Assembly: GCA_011316305.1 (NCBI GenBank)
Contig: SAUG01000176.1
Span: 19,365-83,364, forward strand
Length of the DNA stretch: 64,000 nt
Reading direction: 5' to 3'
DNA from: Rusavskia elegans
Taxonomy: Eukaryota; Ascomycota; Lecanoromycetes; Teloschistales; Teloschistaceae
The position numbers and the translations under genes were made by a program. The notes under the pieces were generated by a model. The model was not told the origin of the DNA. It ran no database searches and worked only from the letters and a program-made list of their open reading frames with translations. Positions 13,766-25,321 of this stretch are shown here, piece after piece (positions within the stretch are counted from its first letter, which is position 1; every line of letters starts with the position of its first letter).

Positions 13766-14582
13766 ATGTCTTTTCAACGATTTGATATCTCACCAAACCC
13801 CGCGCGTGAAAGCAAAAGGCCCCATCTGTCCGTGTTTCGCTTCGCCTCCTTCCAGTCAACCCGCAGGCCAAGTCAAGCACCGCCAGCATATTCACCTGAC
13901 GATGTCTTGGCCACGCAAAAACAGTTGCATGTCAAAGTCCTTCACTGGTTGCGTATTGCTATTGCCTCCATTACTTTCCTTGTTTCAATTGTCATCATTG
14001 CTTGTTCGGCCACTGCCTTGAGGACATATACCAACACCCGCTACAACGTCGAATGGATTCTTCCCTTATGGCCCTCGACAGTTGATTTACGACCTACGCA
14101 TGCCTTGCTGGCATGTGGTGTCATAGTTGCCGTGGCCAGTATCTTCTACATTGTCGTAGCTGTCGCTCCCACTGTGAGTCACACCGCCCCTTTCAACGTT
14201 TCTGTAAAACGTACTGACCGCTCGTCTACAGCCCCTGCGCTCGAATCGTCCTCTCAACCTAACATTCACCATACTCGCCTTCCTCTCGCTATTCATGACC
14301 ATCTTCACCACCGTCTTCGTCAACACCATCGATTCGCACCTCTCAGATAGTACTCAAGCCGGGAGCTTAGCATCCTGGACGTGCAAATGGCAAGGCTTTG
14401 GTCCCGTCGCCCCGGGTCGGTTTACGGAAATATGCACTACAAGCACCGCTGCACTAGACCTGGTGATCTTGATGATCGTTGTCGAGTCATTGAGCGTGCT
14501 CCTGGCGGGATGGGGATGGTGGGTAGGGGCAAAGATCAAGAGAGAGGCAAAAGAGGGGAAGGGGGACGTGATGCATGTGTAG
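13766..14582 (+). CDS. Four-helix membrane protein, function unknown
   Basis: Two exons, 13766-14173 and 14232-14582, separated by a 58-base intron with GTGAGT donor and TACAG acceptor in phase 0; the product is 252 aa. The N-terminal 55 residues are polar and Pro/Ser-rich and probably cytosolic. Four hydrophobic stretches follow, near residues 62-85, 112-134, 144-165 and 205-230, and the tail is short and Lys-rich. The motif WILPLWPSTVDLRPTHALLA between helices 1 and 2 resembles a conserved loop of uncharacterised fungal membrane proteins (PLWP...DLRPT). I cannot assign a function. The open frame extends 98 codons upstream, but the ATG at 13766 gives the more natural N-terminus. Confidence 0.75.
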
Positions 14583-15375
14583 GGAACATTATAGCGCGGA
14601 GGTGAAGGGAGGCTTTTGGTTGTACAACATTATTGAGAGCTTGAATAGGGGGATAAGTAGATGATCCGGAGCGTCTATTAAGACAGGCTTGATCCACTGT
14701 ATCAATAAATTGGGGGTATCCGGGATATACGATATTATGACTATGCTTTCTTCGCTCTACGTCTTCCCACATCGCTCTGATAATCTTTATCGAATACATA
14801 CGCTTGGCACAAATAATTCAAATTGCGAATACCTATTGGATGGGACTCTGCCAAGACAATGCATGTGCAGAAGCATACTCCGTACGGATACGTGCCACAG
14901 ATCTACCAATGGGAGTGACAGCCTGCGACTTGAATTCGAATGATGTGTGATATCGCCGCCTCTTTGGGCGTAAACATCTTGCCTCTTTTTTCATTCAGAG
15001 GTATCCATATCATTGCGCTTCGTCTGTTAGAGTGTCCTATAGGTGATGGTCCTCATCAGGAGCGGAATCTCGATTTCCATTCGACCTGTCTTGGCAATCT
15101 GAGGAGAGATCTGCCGCGCCGTTAGCCGTCTACGCTTGAAAAAGCTTAGATCGTCGGAGCTTCCCCGCACTCTTCGTCTCTGGATTCCGCAATGCTCGTT
15201 GGAGTTGACCACCGGCCTTCACAAGAGATGCGACCCTTGACTCGAAGCACGATGCCGTCATTGCCTGCCGTGCAAAGGCAGGGGTGTTCTCCTGCTGACC
15301 GGCAAGCTGCTACAGCCCAAATCATCCTCCACCTCCGACTTCCATCCCTAGCTACACAAGACAAGGTGAGCAACT
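14583..15375. other. Intergenic, MFS gene promoter side
   Basis: A 793-base spacer between two plus-strand genes. It holds the 3' end of the membrane-protein gene and the promoter of the transporter. Short open frames only; no motif I can defend. Confidence 0.5.
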
Positions 15376-17181
15376 ATGGTCACGCCGCATCAAACCGGTA
15401 AATTCTACGGTCCTGGAAGCCTGTGGAAATCCAAGAAGAAGCAAAATGAAGCTGCAGTGCCCGAGAGTTCCTTTCGAAACGACGAGAAACTCGACGTCGA
15501 GCACGTTTCCAATAACTCCCTCGATCCCACCGATGCTTCCCAGCCCGCCCGACGAAGGCGCGAAGCTCCACCTCTGGTCCGCGACCTTACTCCAGAAGAG
15601 CGCGTCCGTCTCGAAAAGGTCCTCGTTAAAAAAATCGACTTGCACCTCCTACCTATGCTCATTCTCATGTACCTCATGAACTACCTCGACCGAAACAATA
15701 TTGCTGCAGCCAGACTCGCAGGCCTCGAGGACGAGCTCGGGCTCACGGGAACACAGTACCTGACCTGCGTGAGTATCCTCTTCGTAGGGTATATCCTAAT
15801 GCAGGTGCCAAGCAACCTATTCATGAACAAGATCGGAAAACCATCGTTATACTTGCCGACATGTATGGTTGTCTGGGGAGTAATATCAGCAGCGACCGCT
15901 GCGGCTGAAAGCTTTGGAGGGCTGGTGGCTATTCGATTCTTCCTGGGTTTCGTCGAGGCCGCTTACTTCCCCGGCTGCTTGTTCCTCTTGAGTTCATGGT
16001 ATACGAGAAAAGAGCTTGGTTTTCGAACGGCAATTTTGTACTCCGGGAGCCTGATGAGCGGAGCTTTCTCCGGCTTGATCACCGCTGGCATTACTGGTGG
16101 CATGGACGGCAAGCAGGGATTGCGCGCGTGGAGATGGTTGTTCATCATTGAGGGCGTTATCACCATCGCCATTGCTTTCGCCGCATATTTTATCCTTCCG
16201 GACTTCCCGCGCACGACTACCTGGCTGACCGAAAACGAGAGACAGTTGGCAATTTGGAGGTTAGATGAGGATATAGGGGAGGACGATTGGACAGGATCTC
16301 AGAACCAAACCTTCTGGCATGGCATGAAGCTGGCCTTCCAGGATATCAAGATGTGGAATCTTGTATGTATATCCCCCTTTCCTAATCTTTTCAGGTAGGC
16401 TTGACTTTCGTCTTCCCAACACTAATCCGCGTCCAGATGGTTTTGCTGTTCTGCTTCGTCGCCTCCGGCACCGTCACCAACCTGTTCCCCACAATCGTTG
16501 AGACTCTTGGCTACAGCAACATCAACTCCCTCCTCCTGACTGTTCCGCCTTACGTCCTCGGAGTCATTACCACCTTCCTCAACTCCTGGCATGCCGACAG
16601 AACAGGGGAGAGATATTTCCACATCACTCTTCCTCTCTATTTTGCAGTCATCGCTTTCATCATTGCAGCCGCTACGATCAAAACGGCGCCCAGGTATCTG
16701 GCAATGATGTTGATGATACCGGGTGTATACACGGGCTACGTGGTTGCATTGGCCTGGATCAGCAACACCCTGCCTAGACCCCCAGCAAAGGTACGAGCCT
16801 TTCATCCCTCAGCCCTTCTTAGTTGCTAACCAAGTGATTCCAGCGCGCCGCCGCCCTCGCAGCCATCAACGCTGTGTCGAACGCAAGCAGCATATACGCC
16901 AGCTACATGTATCCCAAGAGCGCTGGACCCCGCTACGGTACGCCACCGTTAGGTTCTCCTTTTGTTGCGGCTGTACTGATGGATGTATGAACATAGTCGT
17001 GGCAATGTCCGTCAATTGCGTCACCGCTTTCATCGCCATCGTTGCCGCCACCGTCCTCCGCTTTAGCCTGGTGCATCTGAACAAGAAACTCGACAGGGGA
17101 GAAGTGGTTGAGGGAGCCGTCGCGGTGGGTGAGGCCGTGCCAGGCGAAGCAGCAAAGAAAGGATTCAGGTTTGTATTGTAG
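15376..17181 (+). CDS. MFS transporter, anion:cation symporter (allantoate/nicotinate type)
   Basis: Four exons, 15376-16362, 16437-16790, 16844-16937 and 16997-17181, with matching phases, encode 539 aa. About 85 polar residues precede the first helix, which ends in the ACS-family signature MNYLDRNNIAAARL. Further family features are MQVPSNLFMNKIG, RFFLGFVEAAYFPG and the central loop HGMKLAFQDIKMW. Twelve hydrophobic segments can be traced, ending in a charged tail. The family moves small organic anions (allantoate, nicotinate, vitamins) with protons across the plasma membrane. The substrate here cannot be read from sequence. No neighbouring catabolic gene hints at it. Confidence 0.92.
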
Positions 17182-18907
17182 CCCGGTTCTGGACACGAGA
17201 GCAGCTTTTGTGGGTCGGTTCGGCCTTTAGCGGTTTGATACCGTGGTCTCCGATACTGCCCTTCCTTTCATAGGTGACTCCTAATTCGAGCTCGAAACTG
17301 TAAAATACATATGTGAGATCGTAAGATTCTGTCACGGGCACCTATGCGGATCTCGCATACACTTTGTTCACAGACCCGCAGCATTTCTCCCAACTCCTCG
17401 TATCAAATCTTGCTCGATCACTTCCAAGATTCCCAACCTCACTAGTTCTTTCAATTACTACCTACCTTATACCTCTGCGATTAAAAATTCACCGTTGGAA
17501 GATGAGAAAGCCATCGCACTTTGTCTCTTCCAAGTACCGAGCGCAAACACTTCCCCTCTCGAATCTTCGCTCATCCCTTGATATCAGCTGTTCCAAAAAG
17601 CCTCCTGTCCCGTTGTTTTACTTTGATCGTCTGCCTCAGATATCTCATCCTAAGGGTTTGCCCCGTGAAAGATCAAGACTGCCCGCAACTCCAGCCGAGC
17701 CGTCTTCGAGGATATCCAAAGTGACACGGAATCTTTGTGATTACCGGACGACGGTTCGACACACACTCCAGAGGAACGAAAGCAGGCTTACTCTATTCAG
17801 CAGTGTGACCAAATAGTGATGTGCCAGCCATCGATCGACTTCACGCTGCGGCAGCTCTCAGGACCTTCGATGGACATTCATCCCAGCTCTCAATACCAAC
17901 CGATTGCGGACTCCTCATACCCCCATCAGGAAATCCAGATTCCTCGTCTACAGCCCTTCCACCTCTCTGAAAATCACCAGCCCTCGATTCACATGCCGCA
18001 GTCATAGCAGACCATCTCGATCCCTCAAACTTTTGTGGTTGGCTTTTGGACTGGACATGGTATTTGAGACATGGGTCGGAAGAAGATCATCTACCCCATC
18101 GGTCAAGATGAACAGATCACGAAGGCCAACACCGACCATTTCCACGAGCACTTGAATGCTCGGGCGGTACTCATCTTCTACCAAATCAGATGAGCGGCCA
18201 ACGTTTCTTCGTTGGCAGGGTAAGTCCGTCGCAACGAAATCACCTGTGTCTCGAACATGCTGAGCGGGATGTTATACTTGTAAATCAATTGCTGAGAATA
18301 CATGTATGTGAGCGGGTTGGAACCGTCCAAAGCTCCAGCTAGCGGGTAGAAAATCGACCGGAGCGGCCGGTTAGAAACTTATCATCGTTGGGATTGATAT
18401 CAATACACTGAGGATGGAGGAAACAAGACGCTCCTCCTCGTTTGAGAAGTCAGCAGTCACTACCTTAGGGAAAGGAATTCCGTGTAGTCCGGGTGATTTC
18501 CGGCTCTCGAGCCGTGATTTTGGAACCACCGGTCGTGGTGAATGATTGTGTAGGACGGGTAATTTTTTCATTCAATCTGGTTCGACCATGAGTCCCTTTG
18601 AACATAATCATCATCATAGTATGAAAAAAGATCAAAGCCTCGTGGTAGCGCGCAGACCGCGCAGAGGACATACTGGTGAGAGAACGACCGAGGTAGCCTG
18701 TCATGAAATTCGGTTGATCGCTTGAGACCGCGCATTCCTGACGATGTGTTGCTGGCTAGGAGATTGAGGGCCTGATAAGTAGACACGCGGACTTGACGGA
18801 TGAATTATACCATAGGTTGAAACAAAAAAGTACCGATCATAAAGTGAGAAAACTTTCCATGCTTCCAGTCGCTCATTATCGAACCTTGACATTGCGATAT
18901 CATTCAG
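17182..18907. other. Intergenic; missing 5' end of the next gene may lie here
   Basis: Several 60-150 codon open frames on the plus strand (17364-17816, 17904-18155) have no recognised domain and show Ser/Pro/Arg-rich composition typical of chance frames. The first exon of the DUF7923-type gene should lie in this stretch, but I could not identify it. Confidence 0.4.
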
Positions 18908-19978
18908 GAATGTAGAGAGCGACGCCGCAGCCTGGAAATCGACCTCCAACAAACCTTGACGGACCTCGAAAAGGAGCAATCCGAGAGACGCCAACTGGAA
19001 GACCACATCAGAGACTTGACGGAGCCCGCGGTAGATTGTCACGACGACCAGAATCGGAGTTCAAAAAAAGACTGGGAAGTCCGACTCGAGCAGACTGAGC
19101 GCAAGTTCGTCGTCGTCCTGATCGATGTGGACGCATACAAGGTACGGCGACTTGAGTCATTGTCCCAACTAACGCTGATTGAACGTTTCGATAGTTTTGT
19201 TACCATTTCACGCGAGACAACGAGGCAGGTGCATACTTCGCTGCGGACGAGCTTCGGGCCCAAATCAGACGGCGCATCCGTACCTCCATCACGTATCCTG
19301 CACTGGACGCTTCAGTTCCTGACTACACAGACGTTGTAGTCCGTGCGTACGCCAACCTGAGAGACTTGGGCCAGGCTTGCTGGCGCGAAATGCGAACGGA
19401 TAGACCTACTATGAGGTCCTTTGCCAGCTGTTTCTCTATAGCAAATATGCTCTTTGACTTCGTTGACGTCGGTCCTGGTAAGGACCTGGCAGATCGTAAG
19501 ATCACTGGTGATTATCTGACCAGAGTCCCGATTCTTGACCCAAGGCCGCTAACAGAGTTCAGAGATGGCGAAGTTTTACCTGAACAATGAGCAATGTCAG
19601 CATGTCTTCTTGGGCATATGCCATGATGGGGGCTATATACCGTTCCTGGAGGGGTTGGCCAAAGACGACACAAAATACAACCGTGTAACTCTCATCTATG
19701 GACCCAAAGTCGCTCGTAAGTATCGAGACCTGGATTGGCCCCGAACAACCGAGCTCCCAACGGTCTTTTCCTCATACTGGGGAGCCATGCAGTGGCAGGA
19801 AGTACAAGTGGATTTCTGCAATTTGGAAAAGCAGGATTCACTACAAGAAGAGATCATGTGGCAACGTATGTTTTACCAGAGGAATGGCAGAGAAGACCCG
19901 ACAGCGATGAGCCTGGCAGAGATCGCAGCCCAGGAAGAGGGATGGCTAGAAGACGTATCAAGGTTGGAGGACACTTGA
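18908..19978 (+). CDS. DUF7923-type protein lacking CCCH zinc fingers (5' end unresolved)
   Basis: Three exons, 18908-19141, 19195-19507 and 19563-19978, keep one frame and give about 320 aa. A charged coiled-coil segment (LEKEQSERRQLEDHIRDL) precedes the domain core: KFVVVLIDVDAY, VVVRAYANLRDLG, LFDFVDVGPGKDLADRKI and HVFLGICHDGGYIPFLE. This is the conserved domain of fungal proteins that normally end in CCCH zinc fingers and are annotated as CCCH RNA/DNA-binding proteins. Here the frame stops at 19978 with no Cys3His cluster downstream. There is no ATG before the first exon seen, so an upstream exon is missing or lost. It is either a zinc-finger-less family member or a truncated gene. Confidence 0.7.
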
Positions 19979-20410
19979 ATAGTAAGCGAGTGGGATCCTC
20001 CAAACGTTCTATAGGTCGAGAAGAACTGATTCTCAGTCTGAATCACGATACACAAGAGTCGGAAACTTGCGGTGTACCAACCCTAAGATAGATGACAATT
20101 CAATGAAGGAACCTAAGCAGCTCATTTCAAAAGCCATCAATGATTTTAGAAGGGATGAACAGACCAACGTACAACATGTATCGACGAATATACGCGAAAT
20201 CTGATCCTCCAGCGTCGTCGGATCAGCTCCAGTATTCAACCCGAACGAAAGCCATGGTCTCCCAAACCTACTTACACTCATCTCCACCCGAAGTATATCT
20301 CACGCCCCGGGCATCCGACTTGGCGGACAGATTCAAGTGGAACCGATCAGTCCATGCCCACTCTCCTTCACACCATTCCCACCACACCTTTCCCTATTCC
20401 CAAACATCCC
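19979..20410. other. Convergent intergenic spacer
   Basis: 432 bases between the 3' ends of a plus-strand and a minus-strand gene. I looked for a CCCH zinc-finger exon here and found none. Confidence 0.5.
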
Positions 20411-21430
20411 TCAACCCGCCCTCCTCAAATCAACCACCACCCTCCACGGCGCATTACTCGCCCTATACCCCCCATCCATAACACTAGCATTCACCGCCAA
20501 CGTCGTCTCCCCCCTCCTCCACCCCTTCCCAGCCCTCCACTCCCAAACCCCCGGATACGGATTCTCCACCCACTCCATCTCAAAAGCCCGATGCACAACC
20601 TCATTCTTCCTCTCCACCCCCGCATTCCTCCCCGCCTCCTTCTCCTTCTCCTTTTTCTCAAAAGCCTTCCAATCCACAACCTCAACCCCACTCCCCTCAT
20701 GCACATGCCCGAAACAATGAACCATAGGCTTTACCCGTTTGATGGCAGAAAGCAGATTCGCACACCCGACATTCCCGTTCGCGCACAAATCCAGTATCCC
20801 TTTCGCGGGCCCATGCGTCATCACGATATCCACGTCTTCGGGTATCGGGTTGATGGCGATACTCTTGCTCGTACTCTTACTCCCCTTTCCTACGTCTTGG
20901 GGAAGGTTAAACCGGTCTTCAGAAGGCGCATACGCGAACGCCCAGTCGCCGTATGCAGGCGTGTAAGGACTCACGTAGATCTTGAACGTCGCGCCGCTTG
21001 CTAGCGTGAATTTGTGCGTTCCTTCGACTAGGTATGTGACGCCGGCCTGCGTGGCTAATTCCCCGGTCATGATTTCCATTGCTTTGGTGTGATCTTCCGG
21101 ATCGGGGCGATCATTAGGGGAATCGTCTTCGGTGTCGTGGTTTACGGTTTGGGCTGCCCAGTAGTGTTGGTCGAGTTCGAGGTCGTGGTTGCCTGCTATG
21201 ACGAGTTTGAGTTCGGCGGGGATGGAGGCGAGCATGGTGAGGGCTTTGCGGAAGGAGGGGAGGCCGCCGACGCTGGTGAGGTCGCCGCTGTGGAGGAGGA
21301 CGTCGGCTTGGGGGGTTGGGAGGTGGAGGGGAGAGGTGGGTGAGGAGGCGAAGGTGAAGTTGTGGGTGTCGGAGATGATGAGGAAGGTTGTTGGGATGGT
21401 GGTGGTGGAGGTGGAGGAGGAGGAGGACAT
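20411..21430 (-). CDS. Calcineurin-like metallophosphoesterase
   Basis: A single uninterrupted frame encodes 339 aa. All signature blocks of the metallo-dependent phosphatase fold are present and correctly spaced: SDTHN (D21, H23), HSGDLT (D50), GNHD (N81, H82), MTHGP near residue 206 and GHVHE near 240. These residues bind the two metal ions. The gene matches the MPPED/metallophosphatase-domain group, cytosolic phosphodiesterases or phosphatases of unclear physiological substrate. An acidic linker (DTEDDSPNDRPDPED) after GNHD and a Lys/Glu-rich segment after GHVHE are insertions relative to compact family members. The 5' end starts with a Ser/Thr run. The gene is very GC-rich, which opens long antisense frames. 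Confidence 0.9.
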   Translation of the reverse strand: MSSSSSTSTTTIPTTFLIISDTHNFTFASSPTSPLHLPTPQADVLLHSGDLTSVGGLPSFRKALTMLASIPAELKLVIAGNHDLELDQHYWAAQTVNHDTEDDSPNDRPDPEDHTKAMEIMTGELATQAGVTYLVEGTHKFTLASGATFKIYVSPYTPAYGDWAFAYAPSEDRFNLPQDVGKGSKSTSKSIAINPIPEDVDIVMTHGPAKGILDLCANGNVGCANLLSAIKRVKPMVHCFGHVHEGSGVEVVDWKAFEKKEKEKEAGRNAGVERKNEVVHRAFEMEWVENPYPGVWEWRAGKGWRRGETTLAVNASVMDGGYRASNAPWRVVVDLRRAG

Positions 21431-21870
21431 GGTGGGTAGAGATTGGGTGACTGATTGATTTCTTGGGTTTCTTGTGTGGTGAAGGAAGTGTATCGCGTAA
21501 GAGTTTGGGTTGTGTCGTGGACGCTCGAGAATGAAATATGAATTGCAAGATGACTCACTTCGTGCTTGTCAAAAAATCAAAATTTTGTGCCACTGCAGTT
21601 TGCCAAATGGAAACGGGTCAAGGTCTGGTAAATCTCTCAGCCAACCCAGGACATAGGAAACCAACCTACTGCACACGTTCAATCGCAGAGAGGCTTTGAT
21701 AATTTCATGTTTGCCCATCAACGGAAAGAATTGTCATTCGCATACGTCTTGGTTTTCAATATAGAATGCGGACATTTCACCTTGAGCCGGCGATCAGGCC
21801 ATACGAAACCTGGACGGTCTTGCAAATCAAGAGCCCTGCCGAAGCATGAGATTCAGCCAGCGCCGTCGCA
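21431..21870. other. Spacer between metallophosphoesterase 5' end and F-box-like gene A 3' end
   Basis: 440 bases with no recognised feature. It is the promoter region of the phosphoesterase gene. Confidence 0.5.
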
Positions 21871-23935
21871 TCAATCCCAATCCCTCTCCCTGATCGGCTT
21901 CTTGATCAGCCAATCAATGTTGACAACCCCGCTGAGCAATTCACATGCCTGCGTTCGCGAGATCTCCCGGTATGACCATTGCTCCATATTGGGGGTCTCC
22001 CCTTCCAGATAATTCCTTCCCCGATGGAAAAAGTACACAGGGTTCAGGTTGTCTCGTAGATTGCTCATGTAATGATCTCGTTCCAGCAGTCCAAAGCCTA
22101 TAGCGTCGAGAGGCTTGCAAGGGCTGGAGACAAGATCGTTGCGCTGTTGCGCAATGTAGTCGGCGATGTATTTGAGGCAGTGGTGATAAAAGTGTACCGG
22201 CAAGTAGGTGCCTTTTTTCAATGGTTTGGTCTTCCACGGTCGTACGATATACGGTGCTGGGTCGAATGGACGCGAGTCTCCTGGGCGATGGAGTATGGTG
22301 TAGAGAGGGTATGGCCATGTTGTCATGTTGAGAGTCTTGAGCGTTGGGATTTGGAGCGCTGTGTCCTATGTTGGATAACCTAGTCAGTATTTGCATCTTC
22401 TCTTTAGGAGATTCATGAAGGGGGCTTTAAATGACGGTGACAGACTTACCAGATAGAAAACATACTCGTCCCGGGCGCTTATGTTTTCGTCTGCAACAAC
22501 AGGCGGGAAGGGCACGTAGAGTTGTTGCAGCTGAGCCATACTTGCGCAGACCCGTTCCCAGGTCTCTAAATCAAACCAGCCTACATGTTGCTCGCCACTA
22601 GCTGCACTGTGTAATGGTTTGAAGGTCCGGACATCTGCAGTGAGTTGCAGTAAAGAGTTGCCGTGGTTTGCGATTCCTATCGCCATTGGACTCAATAGAT
22701 TGCCTTCACCAGCATGTAGTCCCCGCATGACAATCCACAAGTCGACAAGTGTGTCTTTCATCGATAGTAGGAACTCGTTCACATAGTAGCTGGTGCGATC
22801 TGTCCTGATGTCATCAGACACCCACATGAATTCCCATGGTTGTTGTTCATGATAGATATGAAATTGGTTAAGGCGAGGTCTTTTTTCCGCAGACAGTTGG
22901 CTCATTCCCTCTAGTAGGACATCTGGTCTTTGGCAAGAAATGATATGCAGATTTCGCAACAATTTCAGCTCAAGACCAGTCAATAGATATCTCGGACCGT
23001 ACCACAGGTCCACGGAGTGCAGGTGTAGGGTTACGAGTGTCAGAGGTAATGCCGGCTGGTCTTGCTTTGATGGGCGGAAGAGCTCTTTCAGAAGAGTCTC
23101 TCGGGAAGCGTTCCGCAAACTCTCAAGGTATGCCATCTTAGGTCTTCTCAATTGAGGATCGTGGTCGAAGGACCACTCATGGACGATGACGTCTATGCTG
23201 TCCTTGATGCTCCTGAAATCTAGCGTCAAGGTGTCGATCAGGGACCTCCTCTCGTTCAATACACGCAATGCAGCCGCTGGCGTTGTTCCCCGACCTACAT
23301 CCGCGATACGCAACTCCGTTGCATGCTCATGGAAAGATTTATCCCCAAGGCCAAGCTCATCGATAAGTTCATCAACAGGCTTGGTGCAAGGGACCATCTC
23401 GATGTTGGTCAGCCTGTGCTGACGCTTCCATAGTAGTCGAAGTACCTCCTGGGGCATGTGATGCCATGAATCCCAACTATGAGTGTCAGTAGGGAGCCTG
23501 CAATGATTCCTTGAGATGCTAAACCTACTTGAACCGCCTCAACTGATTCTTTGGAACAGCGGCTAGAAGCTGGATGGCGTCTGGATACTCTGCAGTTACC
23601 GAGGGCTTTCGCCTAAGCTCATCTCGAGGGTAGAGCCGTACTTCCTCAATATGCATTAGACCTTGATTCTCCTTGTCGGCCAGCTGCAAGAGCTTGTAGT
23701 TGGCTTCATATGACCCGACCGAGGAATCGACTTGGAAAGATACCCGTCGGTACATCGAAGGGAGGACTGCTTGATACATCTGCCTTGACACAAACAGCAG
23801 AGGCCATAGATGGTGCTTCAGTCGTGTCTGCGGAGAGCTTGCATGCTCGAAGATGAGGTCATGGACCTCTTGTGGAAGCGTATCCAGCCTTGGCTTTCTC
23901 GGTACAGTGCGCACGGGGAGTTTGACATCGGCCAT
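21871..23935 (-). CDS. F-box/LRR-like protein A (apparently intact)
   Basis: Three exons, 23935-23529, 23476-22450 and 22365-21871, give 642 aa with consistent phases (introns of 52 and 84 bases, phases 2 and 0). The N-terminus has an F-box-like helix set, LDTLPQEVHDLIFEHA, followed by LLFVSRQMYQAVLPSMYRRV. The middle has leucine-rich strands such as LVTLHLHSVDL and LLRNLHIISCQ, and LWIVMRGL. Proteins of this plan usually recruit substrates to SCF ubiquitin ligases, but that is inference here. It is the only one of the four paralogues (A-D) with no lesion I can see. It lacks the first intron found in B-D and has the longest C-terminal exon. The ATG at 23935 is preferred over a frame extension to 24046, which adds no family sequence. 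Confidence 0.75.
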
Positions 23936-24223
23936 GACGATCGTTGGCTTGGTGATAGTCGATGACGGGGATGGTCGAAGATAGCAGAACAAGTTGCTTC
24001 TAGCAAGCGAGAAGACAGGGTATATATATTGTCTGGGGTGTGTCATATCTTCTACAATGACCCAGTACGAAATAGTGATGAAATCTTGACAGCGCTGATG
24101 ACGATGGATCTGTGGGCTTGCCGCAACGAAATCCTTGAGTCACCTAAAGCAGACTAACAAACTGTCGAGTACGTAGCCTCGGTCACCGTTCATCATACGT
24201 CAAATATTGCTGGAATACCATGG

Positions 24224-25321
24224 TTACCCCATAAGCTGCCCCTGGTCTTCTGGCGGCCACCGAGTCTGCGCAAAGCTCAAGCAGCGCTTGATGCTCTGCA
24301 AGAACTTCCTCGTCACTTCGTCACTCATGATATGTGCTTGCCCCTTATCGCTCTCGTGCAGCTTTTCTCTGGCACTCCGCTCGTGAATACCCACCATTGT
24401 TACACCAATGGGCCATGCTGCCTTGCCGATCGACAAACGTAGATAACCGTCATTGGCATCGACATATCTTCGTTCTTGAGCGGCTCTCACAATCTCCAGC
24501 ACAGGTTCCAAAATCGATTCTTCCAGCGTCTGTGATTCCATCTTCTGAAACAGAGGCCGTAGGTTTGTCAAGGATTGCTGCATGGCACCAAGTGCGGCTT
24601 TACCCTGGAAACTCTGCTTTACGGATTCGGATCGGGTGGAGAGGGCATGCGACCATTCTTTGAGCAGCATGTTGAAGTAGGAGGATAATTGACGGAAGAT
24701 GAAGGTGCGTTCGGCTGTCGTTGGTGGTGGAAGGGTGGAGGGGACAAGCATATCGGATTCCGGTACTGGATCCAGGCTGGTGGATATGGGCCCTGATGAA
24801 AAGGTGGTTGCCTGAGTGCTTAGTGCTGCTGTCAAGCGTTCATAGCGACGAAGGCGTTGCTTGTGGGTTTCGCCAAAGAGCGTGACAGGTTCCTTGATAG
24901 AGCGGAGTTTGGAGATGAGATCGGATTCGGAGATGTCTTCTTCGCCCTCGGCTATTGGAGAGCCTTCCTTAGTGGTATCGCTCAGAGGGAGGTCCGGAAG
25001 ACCTAGGCGTTTCCGTCGAGCTCTCTCTTTCTTGTCCTCGTCCTCTTCGCGGCGAAGGCGAGACTCCTCAGCAAGACGACGGCGCTTCTCATCGCGTTCG
25101 CGGCTGCGTACAGATTCCTCCTCGTCTCTTTTCCGCTTCTGGATCAACTTTGCTTCACGCTCACGCTGCAGTGCTGCTTGCTCGTCAAGATAAGCTTGCT
25201 GGCGCTGAGCTTCGAGGTCGGCGCGTTTAAGGTAGGATTTGGTAGACTCGGATACTGGGGCAGCTGATGTCGGCTTAGACTTCTTTGATATCTCTGACGA
25301 CATCAACGAAGCGAAGTCCAT
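24224..25321 (-). CDS. prp18: Pre-mRNA splicing factor 18
   Basis: A single-exon gene of 365 aa. The start MDFASLMSSEI is typical of fungal Prp18; the frame extends upstream to 25426, but that part is not family-like. Residues 45-115 form a highly charged Arg/Glu/Lys helix. The Prp4/Prp18 splicing-factor motif follows (EPVTLFGETHKQRLRRYERL). The C-terminal helical Prp18 domain contains the invariant loop region YLRLSIGKAAWPIGVTMVGI and ends in a long helix. Prp18 acts with Slu7 in the second catalytic step of splicing, in the nuclear U5 snRNP. It sits between F-box-like genes A and B, a housekeeping gene inside an otherwise repeated array. Confidence 0.95.
   Translation of the reverse strand: MDFASLMSSEISKKSKPTSAAPVSESTKSYLKRADLEAQRQQAYLDEQAALQREREAKLIQKRKRDEEESVRSRERDEKRRRLAEESRLRREEDEDKKERARRKRLGLPDLPLSDTTKEGSPIAEGEEDISESDLISKLRSIKEPVTLFGETHKQRLRRYERLTAALSTQATTFSSGPISTSLDPVPESDMLVPSTLPPPTTAERTFIFRQLSSYFNMLLKEWSHALSTRSESVKQSFQGKAALGAMQQSLTNLRPLFQKMESQTLEESILEPVLEIVRAAQERRYVDANDGYLRLSIGKAAWPIGVTMVGIHERSAREKLHESDKGQAHIMSDEVTRKFLQSIKRCLSFAQTRWPPEDQGQLMG

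Noticed and set aside
20354..21004. 216-codon plus-strand frame antisense to the metallophosphoesterase
   Set aside because: It is a composition shadow of the GC-rich phosphoesterase gene, which has all its catalytic motifs on the minus strand.
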